Below are positions 34,724-44,226 of a DNA stretch of 64,000 nt, piece by piece. The translations under genes and the position numbers were made by a program. The notes under the pieces are model-generated. The model was not told the origin of the DNA, searched no databases, and saw nothing but the letters and a program-made list of their open reading frames with translations. This DNA comes from Candidatus Lucifugimonas marina (GTDB lineage: Bacteria; Chloroflexota; Dehalococcoidia; Lucifugimonadales; Lucifugimonadaceae), in contig CP046147.1 in the NCBI GenBank assembly GCA_029593915.1, forward strand, positions 992,001 to 1,056,000, read 5' to 3'. How positions within the stretch are numbered: position 1 is the stretch's first letter; every line of letters begins with the position of its first letter.

Positions 34724-35602
34724 TTGCTGGTCTCCATGACAGAAAATTACTCGACAAACACATCTGCTAATAGCGAACGATCACTTGTGCTGACGCGTCC
34801 TTTAGCCGTGCTCGATGTTCAATCGACGGGGCTTGATCCCGCGAACGCAAGAATTGTGAAGCTAGCTGTGTTTCGAGTGGATCCTGACGGGTCTGAACAT
34901 GTGAAATCCGTTCTCGTTAATCCTGAGGTCTCGATTCCGTCAGGCGCTACACAGGTGCACGGGATATCTGATTTGGACGTGATGGACAAGCCTGTGTTTA
35001 AGTCTTACGCACGTGCGCTGGCTGAGCATCTTGTCGGGTGCGACATTGCTGGGTTCGGGATTGAGCGATTCGGATTTCCATTATTGCTTGCCGAGTTTGA
35101 GCGAAACGGAGTCGAGTTTTCGACCGATGGGGTAGCGGTGGTCGATGCGATGGCAGTGTTCCATCGCCTTGAACCAAGAAATATGAATTCGGCTTTTGCA
35201 CGGTTCGTTGGCGGATCAAGGACCGCGAGCGGTGACGACGTTCAGGCTGCAAGGGATATTTTTGCGATTCTTCAGGGGGAGCTTCGTAGTTCACCTGAAG
35301 TTCCGACAAGTCCTGCTGCGATTTCGGCGTGGGCGAAAGGCATTGACGAATCGGCAATCGATTCTGAAGGCAAATTCGTTTGGAGCGAGGAGGGCGATGC
35401 TCTTATTAACTTTGGCAAGCATCGTGGCGAGCGATTGATCGAAGTTGTGAGCAACGATATGCCTTATCTGAACTGGGTGTCGGGATCGGATGATTTCGAT
35501 CCTGAAGTTCGAAAAATTGCTGAGTCGGCAGCGAACGGGTACCTGCCAGAGCGTGATTCTGGGCGAACGGTAGATACGAGTTCAGGCTCGACTGCCGGCT
35601 AA
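34724..35602 (+). CDS. DnaQ-like exonuclease-fold protein with degraded active site plus DUF3820-like domain
   Basis: This 292-residue protein has an N-terminal RNase-H-like fold of the DEDD 3'-5' exonuclease family. However, ExoI reads VLDVQSTGL, with Gln replacing the catalytic Glu, and ExoII reads AGFGIERFGFPLL, with Gly replacing Asp. Only the first Asp and the last Asp (AARDIF) seem to remain. The C-terminus, from about 215 (WSEEGDALINFGKHRGERLI ... YLNWVSG), matches the DUF3820-type module often fused to such exonucleases. It probably binds nucleic acid without cutting. Gene just outside the island. Confidence 0.78.
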   Translation: MLVSMTENYSTNTSANSERSLVLTRPLAVLDVQSTGLDPANARIVKLAVFRVDPDGSEHVKSVLVNPEVSIPSGATQVHGISDLDVMDKPVFKSYARALAEHLVGCDIAGFGIERFGFPLLLAEFERNGVEFSTDGVAVVDAMAVFHRLEPRNMNSAFARFVGGSRTASGDDVQAARDIFAILQGELRSSPEVPTSPAAISAWAKGIDESAIDSEGKFVWSEEGDALINFGKHRGERLIEVVSNDMPYLNWVSGSDDFDPEVRKIAESAANGYLPERDSGRTVDTSSGSTAG

Positions 35603-35636
35603 TTACTAGTTAGTCGGTAGGCGCCGTCGACAACGG

Positions 35637-36188
35637 CTAGAACGGGCGGCCGTCTTGTGGTTCCGATAACGGTGGCGGTGCACCATCCGTTCGGAGAACC
35701 GCATCACCGGTAAACGTGATTTCAACACAGGGCATCCCGTTAAAAATCCTTTTGGCGATGATGAACGGACCCCACCACGGAAGTTTTAACGCCCGGTTGA
35801 TTTTCACTGCACCCAACAAGATTTTGAACTTGGTACGAGGAAATCCGGGACGCAGCGCCCAGTGTTCGATGAACGAAAATATTTTTGGTAGCTTTTCGTT
35901 CAGATCACGTATGACTCTTGCTTCGGCGGGAACATCGAACCACGGTTCGAATTCGACCGAGTGAACGGTAACTTCCGGGTTTCGAGACATGCTCGCCACC
36001 CAATCACGCTTACCCGGATAGCCCGAGAGGATGATCTTGTTCACCCCGTTTTCTTGCGACCACACATAGGTCGTCTCGATCGTGCGTTTGGTGCCGTTCT
36101 TCCGGGTGAGGGTTGTTCGAATGTAGAAGCTGTCGGAGAGAATTTTCTCCAGCTGTACTGGCAGTTTGTGAGCTTTGGTTTCGGGCAT
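35637..36188 (-). CDS. deazaflavin-dependent nitroreductase (Ddn)-like split-barrel protein
   Basis: From the ATG at 36188 (GGGA just upstream) the protein has 183 residues. The pattern RTTLTRKNGTKRTIETTYVW ... IILSGYPGKRDWVASMSRNP corresponds to the flavin/F420-binding split barrel of Ddn-type proteins. The family reduces nitro compounds or quinones with F420H2, or binds FMN. An alternative ATG at 36212 would overlap the upstream gene. No F420 biosynthesis genes are in view. Substrate unknown. Confidence 0.72.
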   Translation of the reverse strand: MPETKAHKLPVQLEKILSDSFYIRTTLTRKNGTKRTIETTYVWSQENGVNKIILSGYPGKRDWVASMSRNPEVTVHSVEFEPWFDVPAEARVIRDLNEKLPKIFSFIEHWALRPGFPRTKFKILLGAVKINRALKLPWWGPFIIAKRIFNGMPCVEITFTGDAVLRTDGAPPPLSEPQDGRPF

Positions 36189-36198
36189 GTTCCCGATA

Positions 36199-37029
36199 TT
36201 AACTGTCCCCATCGAACACTGCGATAGATGCGGGGTTGATGTGGATCGCCCCTGGACCGGTTGTGATGTTCAGGGTCGCATTTCCGTTCTGTACCAGATG
36301 CTCAAGCGTTGCCTTGTCGCCATCCTTCGTGACCCCTTCGCCACCGCCGTTGATTGTCACATCGCCGTTGTGAGTGTTGCCTGAAATGTCGACATTGGAA
36401 CCATTTTGGAGACGTAGCGAAACATCGCCATTGGTTGTCGAAATGGAGTTGCTGCCATCGTCGACTATCCCCTCGAACCAGACGTGAGCATTGGTTGTGG
36501 CGAGATTGACGTAACCGTCGACATCCTGAACAGTCACTTCAGAATTCGTTGTACTCAGCTCAAAATCTCCGCTGGAATTTGTCACGGATATTTCGCCATC
36601 ATTCGTTGTGAGTGTTGCTGAGGTTAGAGCGACAGAATCGATGGTTATAGGGCGGTTCGTTGTTCGAACGGCAAGCTGTGTGCCGACTGGAACAGATAAT
36701 TCAATTACGGAATTAGCAGTCGTTGATCCACCGGTGCTGGTGGTTGCAGAAATAATAAAGTGCCTGCTCGGATCGCCGGCGAGACTCTGTGTGTAGAAGT
36801 CGACAAATTCTTCGTTGTGGCGAGTGATTATCAGTTCGAGAGAGGAAGAGGCACTGCGCCTGATTTTGACTTCGGCGTTCTCGCCTATCACCTCTACCAG
36901 TGCGCCTGAACTAAGTTCGGTGCTGCTGGAGTACGTAGACGAATCGCCGCCCGAAAGCACGCACACCGGAGCCATCGTCGCCATTGCGATGATGAACATA
37001 AAGACCAGTGTTCGCAGTTTGAAAGTCAT
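36199..37029 (-). CDS. exported DUF4097-like beta-repeat protein
   Basis: From the ATG at 37029 the protein has 276 residues: a hydrophobic signal (LRTLVFMFIIAMATMAPVCV), then repetitive short beta strands such as AVRTTNRPITIDSV, ATLTTNDGEISVTNSSGDFE and SISTTNGDVSLRLQ. The recurring TTN-G-(E/D)-(I/V) rungs are the DUF4097 putative adhesin/beta-helix signature. A Cys at the end of the signal lacks a good lipobox. It is probably surface-exposed. Function unknown. An ATG at 37053 is an alternative start. Confidence 0.75.
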   Translation of the reverse strand: MTFKLRTLVFMFIIAMATMAPVCVLSGGDSSTYSSSTELSSGALVEVIGENAEVKIRRSASSSLELIITRHNEEFVDFYTQSLAGDPSRHFIISATTSTGGSTTANSVIELSVPVGTQLAVRTTNRPITIDSVALTSATLTTNDGEISVTNSSGDFELSTTNSEVTVQDVDGYVNLATTNAHVWFEGIVDDGSNSISTTNGDVSLRLQNGSNVDISGNTHNGDVTINGGGEGVTKDGDKATLEHLVQNGNATLNITTGPGAIHINPASIAVFDGDS

Positions 37030-37134
37030 GTGTTCAGCCGATTTCGTGCACACGTTGAAAGTGCAGTCAGTGCGCTGATGTTACACGTTCGAGTTTGGCG
37101 TGATGTATTCAGTGCGTTTGGACGAGGTTTCACA

Positions 37135-38790
37135 CTATCGATAATAGGTTGTTGCGTTCGCCGAGAGTTCGTTCGGGCAAGGACCCTGTCCGCCGGCTGC
37201 TTTCATGGTCATTCCATCGCCGATGATTTCGATGAATCGCCATTCGCCATTGCTGGCATAGCAGTGCGAGGTTGTTAGTTTCGCGGGATCGAGCCAAGTT
37301 GGTTCATCTTTTGCGATTCGCATGTCGCTGCCAATACCTGTGATCCCAACGAAGTCTCCCGCTAACAGTGCAGCCGAGAACGCTGAATCAGAGAATCCTA
37401 AATCTGGGGAATCGAACCAAGCTCCCGAAGCTGCTCCCGCCACGTCGCGTTCGGACGTGTAACAAGGAATGCCGGGAATGATTTGCTGGCCGTGAGTACC
37501 GAGCAGCGTGAGCATTTGAGACCTCAGCGTTTCGTCAAAGTACTCGTATGGGCACACCGTGTGAATAGACTGCGTCATGCGCCCTTTTTCGTATCGTTCC
37601 TGATTCGCAAAGCGGTTGGTGTAGGTGAGATCGTACGCACCGAAATCCCACGGGCCCTGACCACCAGCACCAACGGTGTAGGCGATGATTTCTCCAGCTT
37701 TGAACTCGATGAGTTCCGTGCGGGTTGTCGCGCTGCTTTGGGAGGGTGTTGAAGGGGCGACAGCTGCGATTTTAGGTGCGACTTCAGAGATGTGATCGAA
37801 CTTGTAACTGATCTCACATGTCACATCAAAGAACAGTAAGTACTCTCCAGATCCCGATGGCGTGTCGTAGTAGGAGACCGCTGTGAGTACTGAATCGGCT
37901 ACAGCGTAGACAGGAACACGGGCGAATCGTTGACCAGGGGCATCGATGTTGAAGATGTAAGAGTGGGGTTTGATTACTCCGCCAATTGGCGAACCGGGGG
38001 GGCTAATTGACGAGATATTTTCGAGATCGGTAGGCGGGTGGGTGAACCGGGCGGTTGGATCGCTTTCGATGGTGCATGGCTCGCCCGAAAGAGTGACGGG
38101 GGCGCCGGACGAAAGCAGTTCGTAGTCACGATAGCTTCCACAGGCTCGGAAGTAGGAAACGCCATCGACTACCGTTCCGCTCCACCCAGAACATCCAAGT
38201 TCGGCAGAACCTTCGAGTGCTTCAGCTTCCGTTAGGTAGTGATAGCGCGGGGGATCGGATGAAGGTTGCCGGGTGGGTGTGGGTACGGGGATGAGCGAAT
38301 TATTGGGAGTCGCTATTGGTGATGGGGTTGGCGGCTGAGATTCGATCGTCGCCGTTGCTTCACCGCTTAGGACTGCGAGTTCATCACTGGATGCGTTCAG
38401 GGAGGTCCAGATGGCATCGTCGGCACAAGGTCGGTAGTAGAGAGTTTCGTCGACTTTTACGCTCGACCATCCGGTGCATCCCAAAATTAGAGCTGAATGT
38501 TCAGCTTGAGTTTGGTCGGATAGATAACCGTCTGGGATTTCAGCGGCAGGTGCCGGCGTTGGGTGGGCGGTTGGTTTGGGGCCTGGCGTGGCTGTAGCTG
38601 GAGTGCGTGGCAGTTCGGTAGCGGCGACGATCTCCGTTGCGTTTGGTGCAGTCATGCCATGACCGGGCGGAACCTGAGTCGGCGTGAGGTAGTACTGGAC
38701 TTGCTCGGTTTCGCACGCGATCACGACGGACGTTATCGCTGCTATTGCGATTAGTAGCAGAAGGGAACGTATGTTCCTGTGGTGCGCCAT
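37135..38790 (-). CDS. stalked lipoprotein with two GC-GW repeat modules, function unknown
   Basis: This 551-residue protein has a lipoprotein signal ending SVVIAC (Cys26) and Pro/Thr-rich linkers (residues about 68-88 and 155-175). Two homologous modules of about 55 residues follow the pattern Y-L ... LGC(T/S)GWS-x-V-D-x-YYR-x-C: first LGCTGWSSVKVDETLYYRPC, second LGCSGWSGTVVDGVSYFRAC. A unique C-terminal domain of about 290 residues contains DSALT-type strands and two further Cys. It is anchored outside the membrane. I do not recognise the family. Confidence 0.72.
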   Translation of the reverse strand: MAHHRNIRSLLLLIAIAAITSVVIACETEQVQYYLTPTQVPPGHGMTAPNATEIVAATELPRTPATATPGPKPTAHPTPAPAAEIPDGYLSDQTQAEHSALILGCTGWSSVKVDETLYYRPCADDAIWTSLNASSDELAVLSGEATATIESQPPTPSPIATPNNSLIPVPTPTRQPSSDPPRYHYLTEAEALEGSAELGCSGWSGTVVDGVSYFRACGSYRDYELLSSGAPVTLSGEPCTIESDPTARFTHPPTDLENISSISPPGSPIGGVIKPHSYIFNIDAPGQRFARVPVYAVADSVLTAVSYYDTPSGSGEYLLFFDVTCEISYKFDHISEVAPKIAAVAPSTPSQSSATTRTELIEFKAGEIIAYTVGAGGQGPWDFGAYDLTYTNRFANQERYEKGRMTQSIHTVCPYEYFDETLRSQMLTLLGTHGQQIIPGIPCYTSERDVAGAASGAWFDSPDLGFSDSAFSAALLAGDFVGITGIGSDMRIAKDEPTWLDPAKLTTSHCYASNGEWRFIEIIGDGMTMKAAGGQGPCPNELSANATTYYR

Positions 38791-38872
38791 GAACTGAGCA
38801 TTGCACGATTATGCGCAAATGACCAGCGGGGTGGTACTTATGTGGCGCTGAGCTCGCTTTGAGATTGGACGC

Positions 38873-39856
38873 TCAGTCGAGAACCGTTCGGACCGCGTCG
38901 ACTACTTTTTCGGGGGTTGGGTAGATTAGCGGTTCGAGAGCTGGCGAGTAGGGCACGTTGATCTGTTCAGATGCGACGACCTGAATTGGAGCCTGCAAAT
39001 CCCAGAAACCTTCTTGCGCCACTATCGCAGCAATTTCCGAAGCAGCAGAGCACATCTTGTGAGCTGGATCTACGATTACCAATCGACCTGTTTTCGCTAC
39101 CGATTTGAGGATCGATTCTTTGTCGAGCGGAACCAGCGTTCGTGGATCGATGATCTCTGCTGAAATTCCTTCCGCATCAAGAACTTTGGCTGCATCGATG
39201 GCGTGTTGCACTCCACCAGCGATCCCAACGATTGTGACCTCGGTGCCGGATTGAACAGTGTTTGCAACTCCGAATGGCACTAATAGTTCGCCATCAGGAA
39301 GTTCGTCATTGTCGGGAACTTCGGTTCGTGAACTGAGTGCAATACCGTCTTCGAAAAGAAGGCATACGTCGTTATCACGGACGGCAGTTTTCATCAGACC
39401 TTTTGCATCGTATGCGTTCGATGGGCAGACAATTTTGATGCCGGGGGTGTTCATGAATACCGGGTAGTTTCGGTCGGAGTGATGAGCGGCGGCTCCTCGG
39501 GCGTAGAACATGCGTACTCGGAACGTAACGGGCAATTCAGCCTGACCGCCGAACATATATCGCATCTTTGAACCTTGCGAAACGAGTTGGTCCATGCCGA
39601 CCCACAGGAAGCTGGTAACTGTTTCGACGATGGGTCGCATTCCGCACAATGACGCGCCAAGTGCAGCTCCGAAGAACCCGTTTTCAGATAGTGGAGTGTC
39701 GATTACTCGATCTTCGCCGAATCGGTCGACGAGACCCGCCGTTGCGCCGTAAACGGACTGGCGTAGGTCTTCTCCCATCGTGAAGACGCTCTGGTCTCGT
39801 TCCATTTCTTCGATGGTGGCTTCGGCGATTGCCTGAATATAAGTCTTGGTTGGCAT
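38873..39856 (-). CDS. alpha-keto acid dehydrogenase E1 component, beta subunit
   Basis: This 327-residue protein has the transketolase-like pyrimidine-binding N-terminus (TYIQAIAEATIEEMERDQSV) with TPP-activating Glu in GEDLR / RPIVETVTS and the C-terminal domain (VTIVGIAGGVQHAIDAAKVL). It forms the alpha2beta2 heterotetramer of pyruvate, acetoin or branched-chain keto acid dehydrogenase with the alpha subunit encoded 54 bases upstream. The specificity within this group cannot be settled here. Confidence 0.92.
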   Translation of the reverse strand: MPTKTYIQAIAEATIEEMERDQSVFTMGEDLRQSVYGATAGLVDRFGEDRVIDTPLSENGFFGAALGASLCGMRPIVETVTSFLWVGMDQLVSQGSKMRYMFGGQAELPVTFRVRMFYARGAAAHHSDRNYPVFMNTPGIKIVCPSNAYDAKGLMKTAVRDNDVCLLFEDGIALSSRTEVPDNDELPDGELLVPFGVANTVQSGTEVTIVGIAGGVQHAIDAAKVLDAEGISAEIIDPRTLVPLDKESILKSVAKTGRLVIVDPAHKMCSAASEIAAIVAQEGFWDLQAPIQVVASEQINVPYSPALEPLIYPTPEKVVDAVRTVLD

Positions 39857-39910
39857 TTGCTTGAATTTCTAAATTGATATGGATTCTGGCTGTATCGGTG
39901 TTCGTTAAGG

Positions 39911-40891
39911 TTAAACAGGCGTTGCCCACATGTCGTCGTACAGCTCGCCGGGTTCGGGGAATGGGCTGTTGCGTGCAAATTCCACAGCCCCGTCGATTTC
40001 GGCGTGAACCTCAGCTTCGATTGCGTCGCACTCCGCTTCGGTCGCGAATCCGTGGGCGATCATCGCCTGGCGGTGAATTGGAAGAGGGTCGCGCTTCATC
40101 GCTTCGTCGACCTCATCTTGAGATCGATATTCAGATTTTCTTATTCGGTCGAGACCCAGCGAGTGATCTTCGTATCGATAGGTCATCGCCTCGATCAGTG
40201 TGGGGCCTTCGCCGGCGCGTGCCCTTCGGACGGCTTCGCTTGTGGCTTCGTGAACAGCAATTGCGTCTTGCCCGTCGACTAAGACTCCAGGCATTCCGTA
40301 GGCGCTGGCGCGGTCGCTGACGTGGTCGACGGACACAGAATTTTTGTAGGAGGTCGTTATGGCGTACCCGTTGTTCTCGCACATGAAGATAACTGGTAAG
40401 TCCCAGAGAGCCGCCATGTTCATCGACTCGTGGCACGCTCCCTGATTAGAAGCTCCATCTCCGAAAAAGACCAGCGATACGAAATCTTGCTTACCAAGTT
40501 TTGCTGCGAGCGCCGCCCCGGTAGCGATGGGCACCGAGGATGCAACGATTCCCGATTCGCCAAGAATGCCGATAGAGAAATCGGCCAAATGCATAGATCC
40601 GCCCTTGCCCTTACAGTAGCCGCCCGATTTGCCGAGAATCTCTGCCATGGCTCGATTTACATCGCCGCCTTTAGCAATTGGATGACCGTGGGAACGGTGG
40701 TTTCCTGCGATTCGATCACTGTCGCGTAGAGCAGCGCATGCCCCGACTGCTACTGCTTCTTCGCCAATGTAGGGGTGGGCAGGACCAATTAGCTCACCTG
40801 AAGAGTGGATCTCAATCACTGCTTCTTCGAAGTAACGAATGCGGCACATTCGTCGGTACATTTCTTCGAGCTGCTGTTTGTCCAGCGTCAT
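39911..40891 (-). CDS. alpha-keto acid dehydrogenase E1 component, alpha subunit
   Basis: The ATG at 40891, preceded by GGTGGGA, is preferred over 40912 and gives 326 residues. The thiamine-pyrophosphate motif GDG ... N is intact: GDGASNQGACHESMNMAALW, then PVIFMCENNGYAITT. The helix HSHGHPIAKGGDVNRAMAEI and the loop GKGGSMHLADF are also typical. It decarboxylates a 2-oxo acid with TPP and passes the acyl group to an E2 lipoyl protein. E2 and E3 genes are absent from both sides, so they must be encoded elsewhere. Confidence 0.92.
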   Translation of the reverse strand: MTLDKQQLEEMYRRMCRIRYFEEAVIEIHSSGELIGPAHPYIGEEAVAVGACAALRDSDRIAGNHRSHGHPIAKGGDVNRAMAEILGKSGGYCKGKGGSMHLADFSIGILGESGIVASSVPIATGAALAAKLGKQDFVSLVFFGDGASNQGACHESMNMAALWDLPVIFMCENNGYAITTSYKNSVSVDHVSDRASAYGMPGVLVDGQDAIAVHEATSEAVRRARAGEGPTLIEAMTYRYEDHSLGLDRIRKSEYRSQDEVDEAMKRDPLPIHRQAMIAHGFATEAECDAIEAEVHAEIDGAVEFARNSPFPEPGELYDDMWATPV

Positions 40892-41213
40892 TTCGATCCC
40901 ACCTGTTCGCACGTTTAGTAAGGTCCTGCTCCGAAGAAATATTTCTCAGAGTTGGGCGACAGGATACCTCGTTAGTGGGAGGATGTGGCTGTTTGTAATC
41001 GTGAATACAAAGCCCGCTTGGTTTTGGAGATTGAAGCGCGCAGTGAATCCGGTTTTGCGCACAGACGTATTAACTAGGGAGTGCACACCGCTTGAATATC
41101 GGCATGGTTCGAAAGGTTGATCGGCCCCTTGTTTGATATCGACGATCAATCAGAGGCATTGCGGATCATCCGATGGCGTGCAGCACCGAGCGGTGTGCAT
41201 TCACGCAATATTG

Positions 41214-43895
41214 CTATTTAGTGAAGACAGGAACTCGGATTCGCGCTTCGATGCAGTGTCCATTGGATTCGAGGCTGATCGTTCCGCCCATCTCATCGAG
41301 GATTTCTCGAGTGATAGACAGGCCAAGTCCTGTTCCCGGGGTGCTGCGCGTCACTTCGTTGTCGAGCCGAGTGAACCTGCTGAATGCCTGCTCTGACTCT
41401 GTGCGACTGAGATTCCCTTTGTTGCGGACCAACAGCTCGATACCACCATCGATTTCGCAGATAGATGCGGTAATTCCTGTTCCGCTGGGCGAATATTTCA
41501 CCGCGTTGCTGACAATATTTTGTACTGCCTGTGCGTATCTAACAGGATCGACCGCTGCAGAAGCTTCGACATTTGAAGATCGCCATACGAGTCGTTTGCC
41601 GGCTGCCTTCGCCACTGGAATAATCCCGTCACAAACCTCTCTCGCCATCGCAGCGACGTTTACTTCCTGAACATCGAACGTGAGGCGTCCTGCGTCCGCC
41701 GATGCAACGTGCAGCAGGTCATCGATCATTTTTTCGAGGCGCCAGGCGTTGTTCTGAATTAGATCGAGCTGTTTGTGTTGTCGTTCAGACATACTGTCGT
41801 CGCGTCGCAGCAGGCTTGAGAATGCAACCACGCTGGTTAGCGGAGTTTTGAACTCGTGTGAAATAGAACTGATGAATTCAGATTTGGCTCTTGCATCCGA
41901 TTCGAGGATAGCGGTTTGTGTTGCTAATGATTGCGAACGCTCACGTTCACCCTCGAGCTGCTCTCGTGCTTGTTCAAGAGCGTTGGCGTGGAAAACAGGG
42001 GCGAGCACACCGCCAAGTCGTTCTACGATCTCTAGATCTCGACCGTTGAATGCTGATTTCTTTTTTGAGCTAATCCATATAGCCCCGATAGGATTTCCTG
42101 ACTCACCACCGATTGCCATGTACATCCATGATTGCAGACCTGCTTCTTTGAGTCGATCCCGCCATGGAGCGGCCAGATCATCTATATCACCCAGTTGCGA
42201 TGTGCCAGATTCTGCCATCCCCGAGTAGGCCATTTTGCTGTTCGAGCCACCACCCGGCACGTTAGTTCCCGTTTGGTAGAGGACTGTGGTTTGGGATTTT
42301 TCGATATCGATGGCGACGGCCGAAAAGCGGTCGTAGTCGATGAACTGACTGAGAAGATTTCCTGCTGTATCGGCGAGAACATCGAGTGAATCACCCTCGA
42401 TGGCTCTTCGGTTGAGTTTGACTACAGAATTGCGAATTTGTCGTTCACGTTCGTTGTCACGGGAGTGCGAGTAGTTTTCGATGGTCGTGGTGAAAATTGC
42501 CGCGAGTTGTTGTGCGTAATCTAAATGCGACCTGTCGTATGCATTGGGATCGAATGTGCGGAAATGCATCACGCCGATTGCTTCTCCGCGCAACTTCAGC
42601 GGGACGGCAATCCACGATTTCATCGGGGCTGGATCATCGCCTTCAGGACGATTGTGGACACTAATATTTTCTATCTGATTCTTAGAAAGAATGATTGGGA
42701 CACCGGCAGTAACGGCCAGTTCCGTAGCTGCTCCAGTTAGAGCCTTGAAAATTCCGGGTCGCATTAGCTCATCTGCAGGCCCCCACGAAGCTTCGACCGA
42801 GTATCCGGTTCTATCGGAGTTTAATGAGTTGAGAACGATACGATCGATGGGGATTATTTCGTCGATTTGCAGGGCGATTGAATCGAATATTCTGCGTACG
42901 TCTACAGCTTGAGTAACGCTGTTGCTAATGCTCGTGATCGTTGCCCTCTGGTGATCGGCCTGCGTTCGAGCCATCGCCATTTTGCTGCGTCCAAGGATAG
43001 ATGCAGCCACGGTTGATATCTGGTTGGCGATCTGCAGGGAGTCGTCGTTGTACGCCGACGCCGATTTCGACCGGAAATTGATCACGCCGATAATCTCTCC
43101 AGCCCAGATTAGCGGGGCACAGAGGAGGGTTCGGTAGCCTTCATTGAACCGAGCTACGTTCGCTTCCATTGAGGAGAGCAGCGTGTGTTCTGCGCTTGAC
43201 CGCACGATGAAAGGCTCTCGAAGGGTGAGATATTCGTTGACCTGATCGGCACTCAGTTGGTAGTCATGCCAGGGTTGGTCGTTATCGGTTTTGTCACCGG
43301 CGATGAACCAATCTTTTGCAAGTGCTTTTTCTCTGTCGAAAGTGACAACAACGAAGCGGTCGTAAGGAATTAAATTTCGAACCTGGCGCGCAAGCTTCTC
43401 GATGATGTCATGAGCGTCGAGTTCACTCTTGATTAGGTTCGATATTCCCGTAAGAGCGGTGAGTTCAGCAATACGCTGCGAGTAGCTCTCGGCTGTTCGA
43501 GAGGTGTCGTGCACGATGGCAAGCGCCATCTGCTCACCTTGTCGCAAGATGGGAGTGAGAGAAATGTCGACCTGAACTCGTTCGCCGTTCTTTCGTATGC
43601 CCTCGATCATCGGGTTTTCACTCATGGATCGAGATGCGGGACGTTCGAAAAACGCCTGAACCCAGTCAGGGTGAGTATCGCTAATCGCAGACGGAATTAG
43701 GACATCGAGGAGTTGACCAGCTAAGCCTGGATCTTCCCAGCCAAAGAGCTCATTGATCGCACTGTTGGCGGCTGCAATTACCCGATTAGTACCTACAAGA
43801 ATTGCTGGATCGGCGAGGTTGTGGATGATTTCGACAATGTCGGCGTCGTTAACGTGAATAGATTGGTATTCGTTTCGAGATATCTCGTTCGTCAT
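41214..43895 (-). CDS. PAS-GAF histidine kinase with altered G1 box
   Basis: This 893-residue cytoplasmic kinase has a PAS domain (about 20-125) and at least three GAF domains (about 155-305, 325-480 and 495-645). A coiled linker is followed by HisKA with H680 in SISHEFKTPLTS and the HATPase N-box NIVSNAVKYS (about 793-802) and G2 GTGLGLSIT. The G1 box reads VRNKGNLSRTE where kinases have a D-x-G-x-G motif, so the adenine-contacting Asp is Asn and one Gly is lost. It would sense small molecules or redox in the GAF domains. No regulator is adjacent. Confidence 0.88.
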   Translation of the reverse strand: MTNEISRNEYQSIHVNDADIVEIIHNLADPAILVGTNRVIAAANSAINELFGWEDPGLAGQLLDVLIPSAISDTHPDWVQAFFERPASRSMSENPMIEGIRKNGERVQVDISLTPILRQGEQMALAIVHDTSRTAESYSQRIAELTALTGISNLIKSELDAHDIIEKLARQVRNLIPYDRFVVVTFDREKALAKDWFIAGDKTDNDQPWHDYQLSADQVNEYLTLREPFIVRSSAEHTLLSSMEANVARFNEGYRTLLCAPLIWAGEIIGVINFRSKSASAYNDDSLQIANQISTVAASILGRSKMAMARTQADHQRATITSISNSVTQAVDVRRIFDSIALQIDEIIPIDRIVLNSLNSDRTGYSVEASWGPADELMRPGIFKALTGAATELAVTAGVPIILSKNQIENISVHNRPEGDDPAPMKSWIAVPLKLRGEAIGVMHFRTFDPNAYDRSHLDYAQQLAAIFTTTIENYSHSRDNERERQIRNSVVKLNRRAIEGDSLDVLADTAGNLLSQFIDYDRFSAVAIDIEKSQTTVLYQTGTNVPGGGSNSKMAYSGMAESGTSQLGDIDDLAAPWRDRLKEAGLQSWMYMAIGGESGNPIGAIWISSKKKSAFNGRDLEIVERLGGVLAPVFHANALEQAREQLEGERERSQSLATQTAILESDARAKSEFISSISHEFKTPLTSVVAFSSLLRRDDSMSERQHKQLDLIQNNAWRLEKMIDDLLHVASADAGRLTFDVQEVNVAAMAREVCDGIIPVAKAAGKRLVWRSSNVEASAAVDPVRYAQAVQNIVSNAVKYSPSGTGITASICEIDGGIELLVRNKGNLSRTESEQAFSRFTRLDNEVTRSTPGTGLGLSITREILDEMGGTISLESNGHCIEARIRVPVFTK

Positions 43896-44226
43896 GTATC
43901 CGATATTTGTTCGTTACTTTTGGGGCCGGTTGTCGGTGTGCTGATTGTTAGGAACGTTTGCGACCATAAGCAATGCAGACTGGGAAATATCGCATGTGAA
44001 CGTACTTGCGTCTAACGTGTAACGGTCTGGATTGAGGGGTAATCGTTTAGCGATCTTTGGCCAGGTGAGAAATGTTCGACGTTAACTCGATAATGCTGCC
44101 CCAATCACTGAGCGGTAAATAGCGGCTGCTAAACCTTTGTTCGTTGCAGCACTAGTGTCACCACAGATGTATGGTGCTTCGAACCCAAATTTTTCTAAAT
44201 ATGACCAATATAATTCGATTCGATCA
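43896..44226. other. intergenic gap between divergent kinase and hydrolase genes
   Basis: About 330 bases hold the two divergent promoters. No repeat, RNA or gene was recognised. The in-frame TTG at 44137 upstream of the hydrolase is considered spurious. Confidence 0.4.

Noticed and set aside
44137..44226. N-terminal extension of the CocE-type hydrolase
   Set aside because: It starts at a TTG without ribosome-binding site and has no family similarity; the ATG at 44227 fits the domain start.
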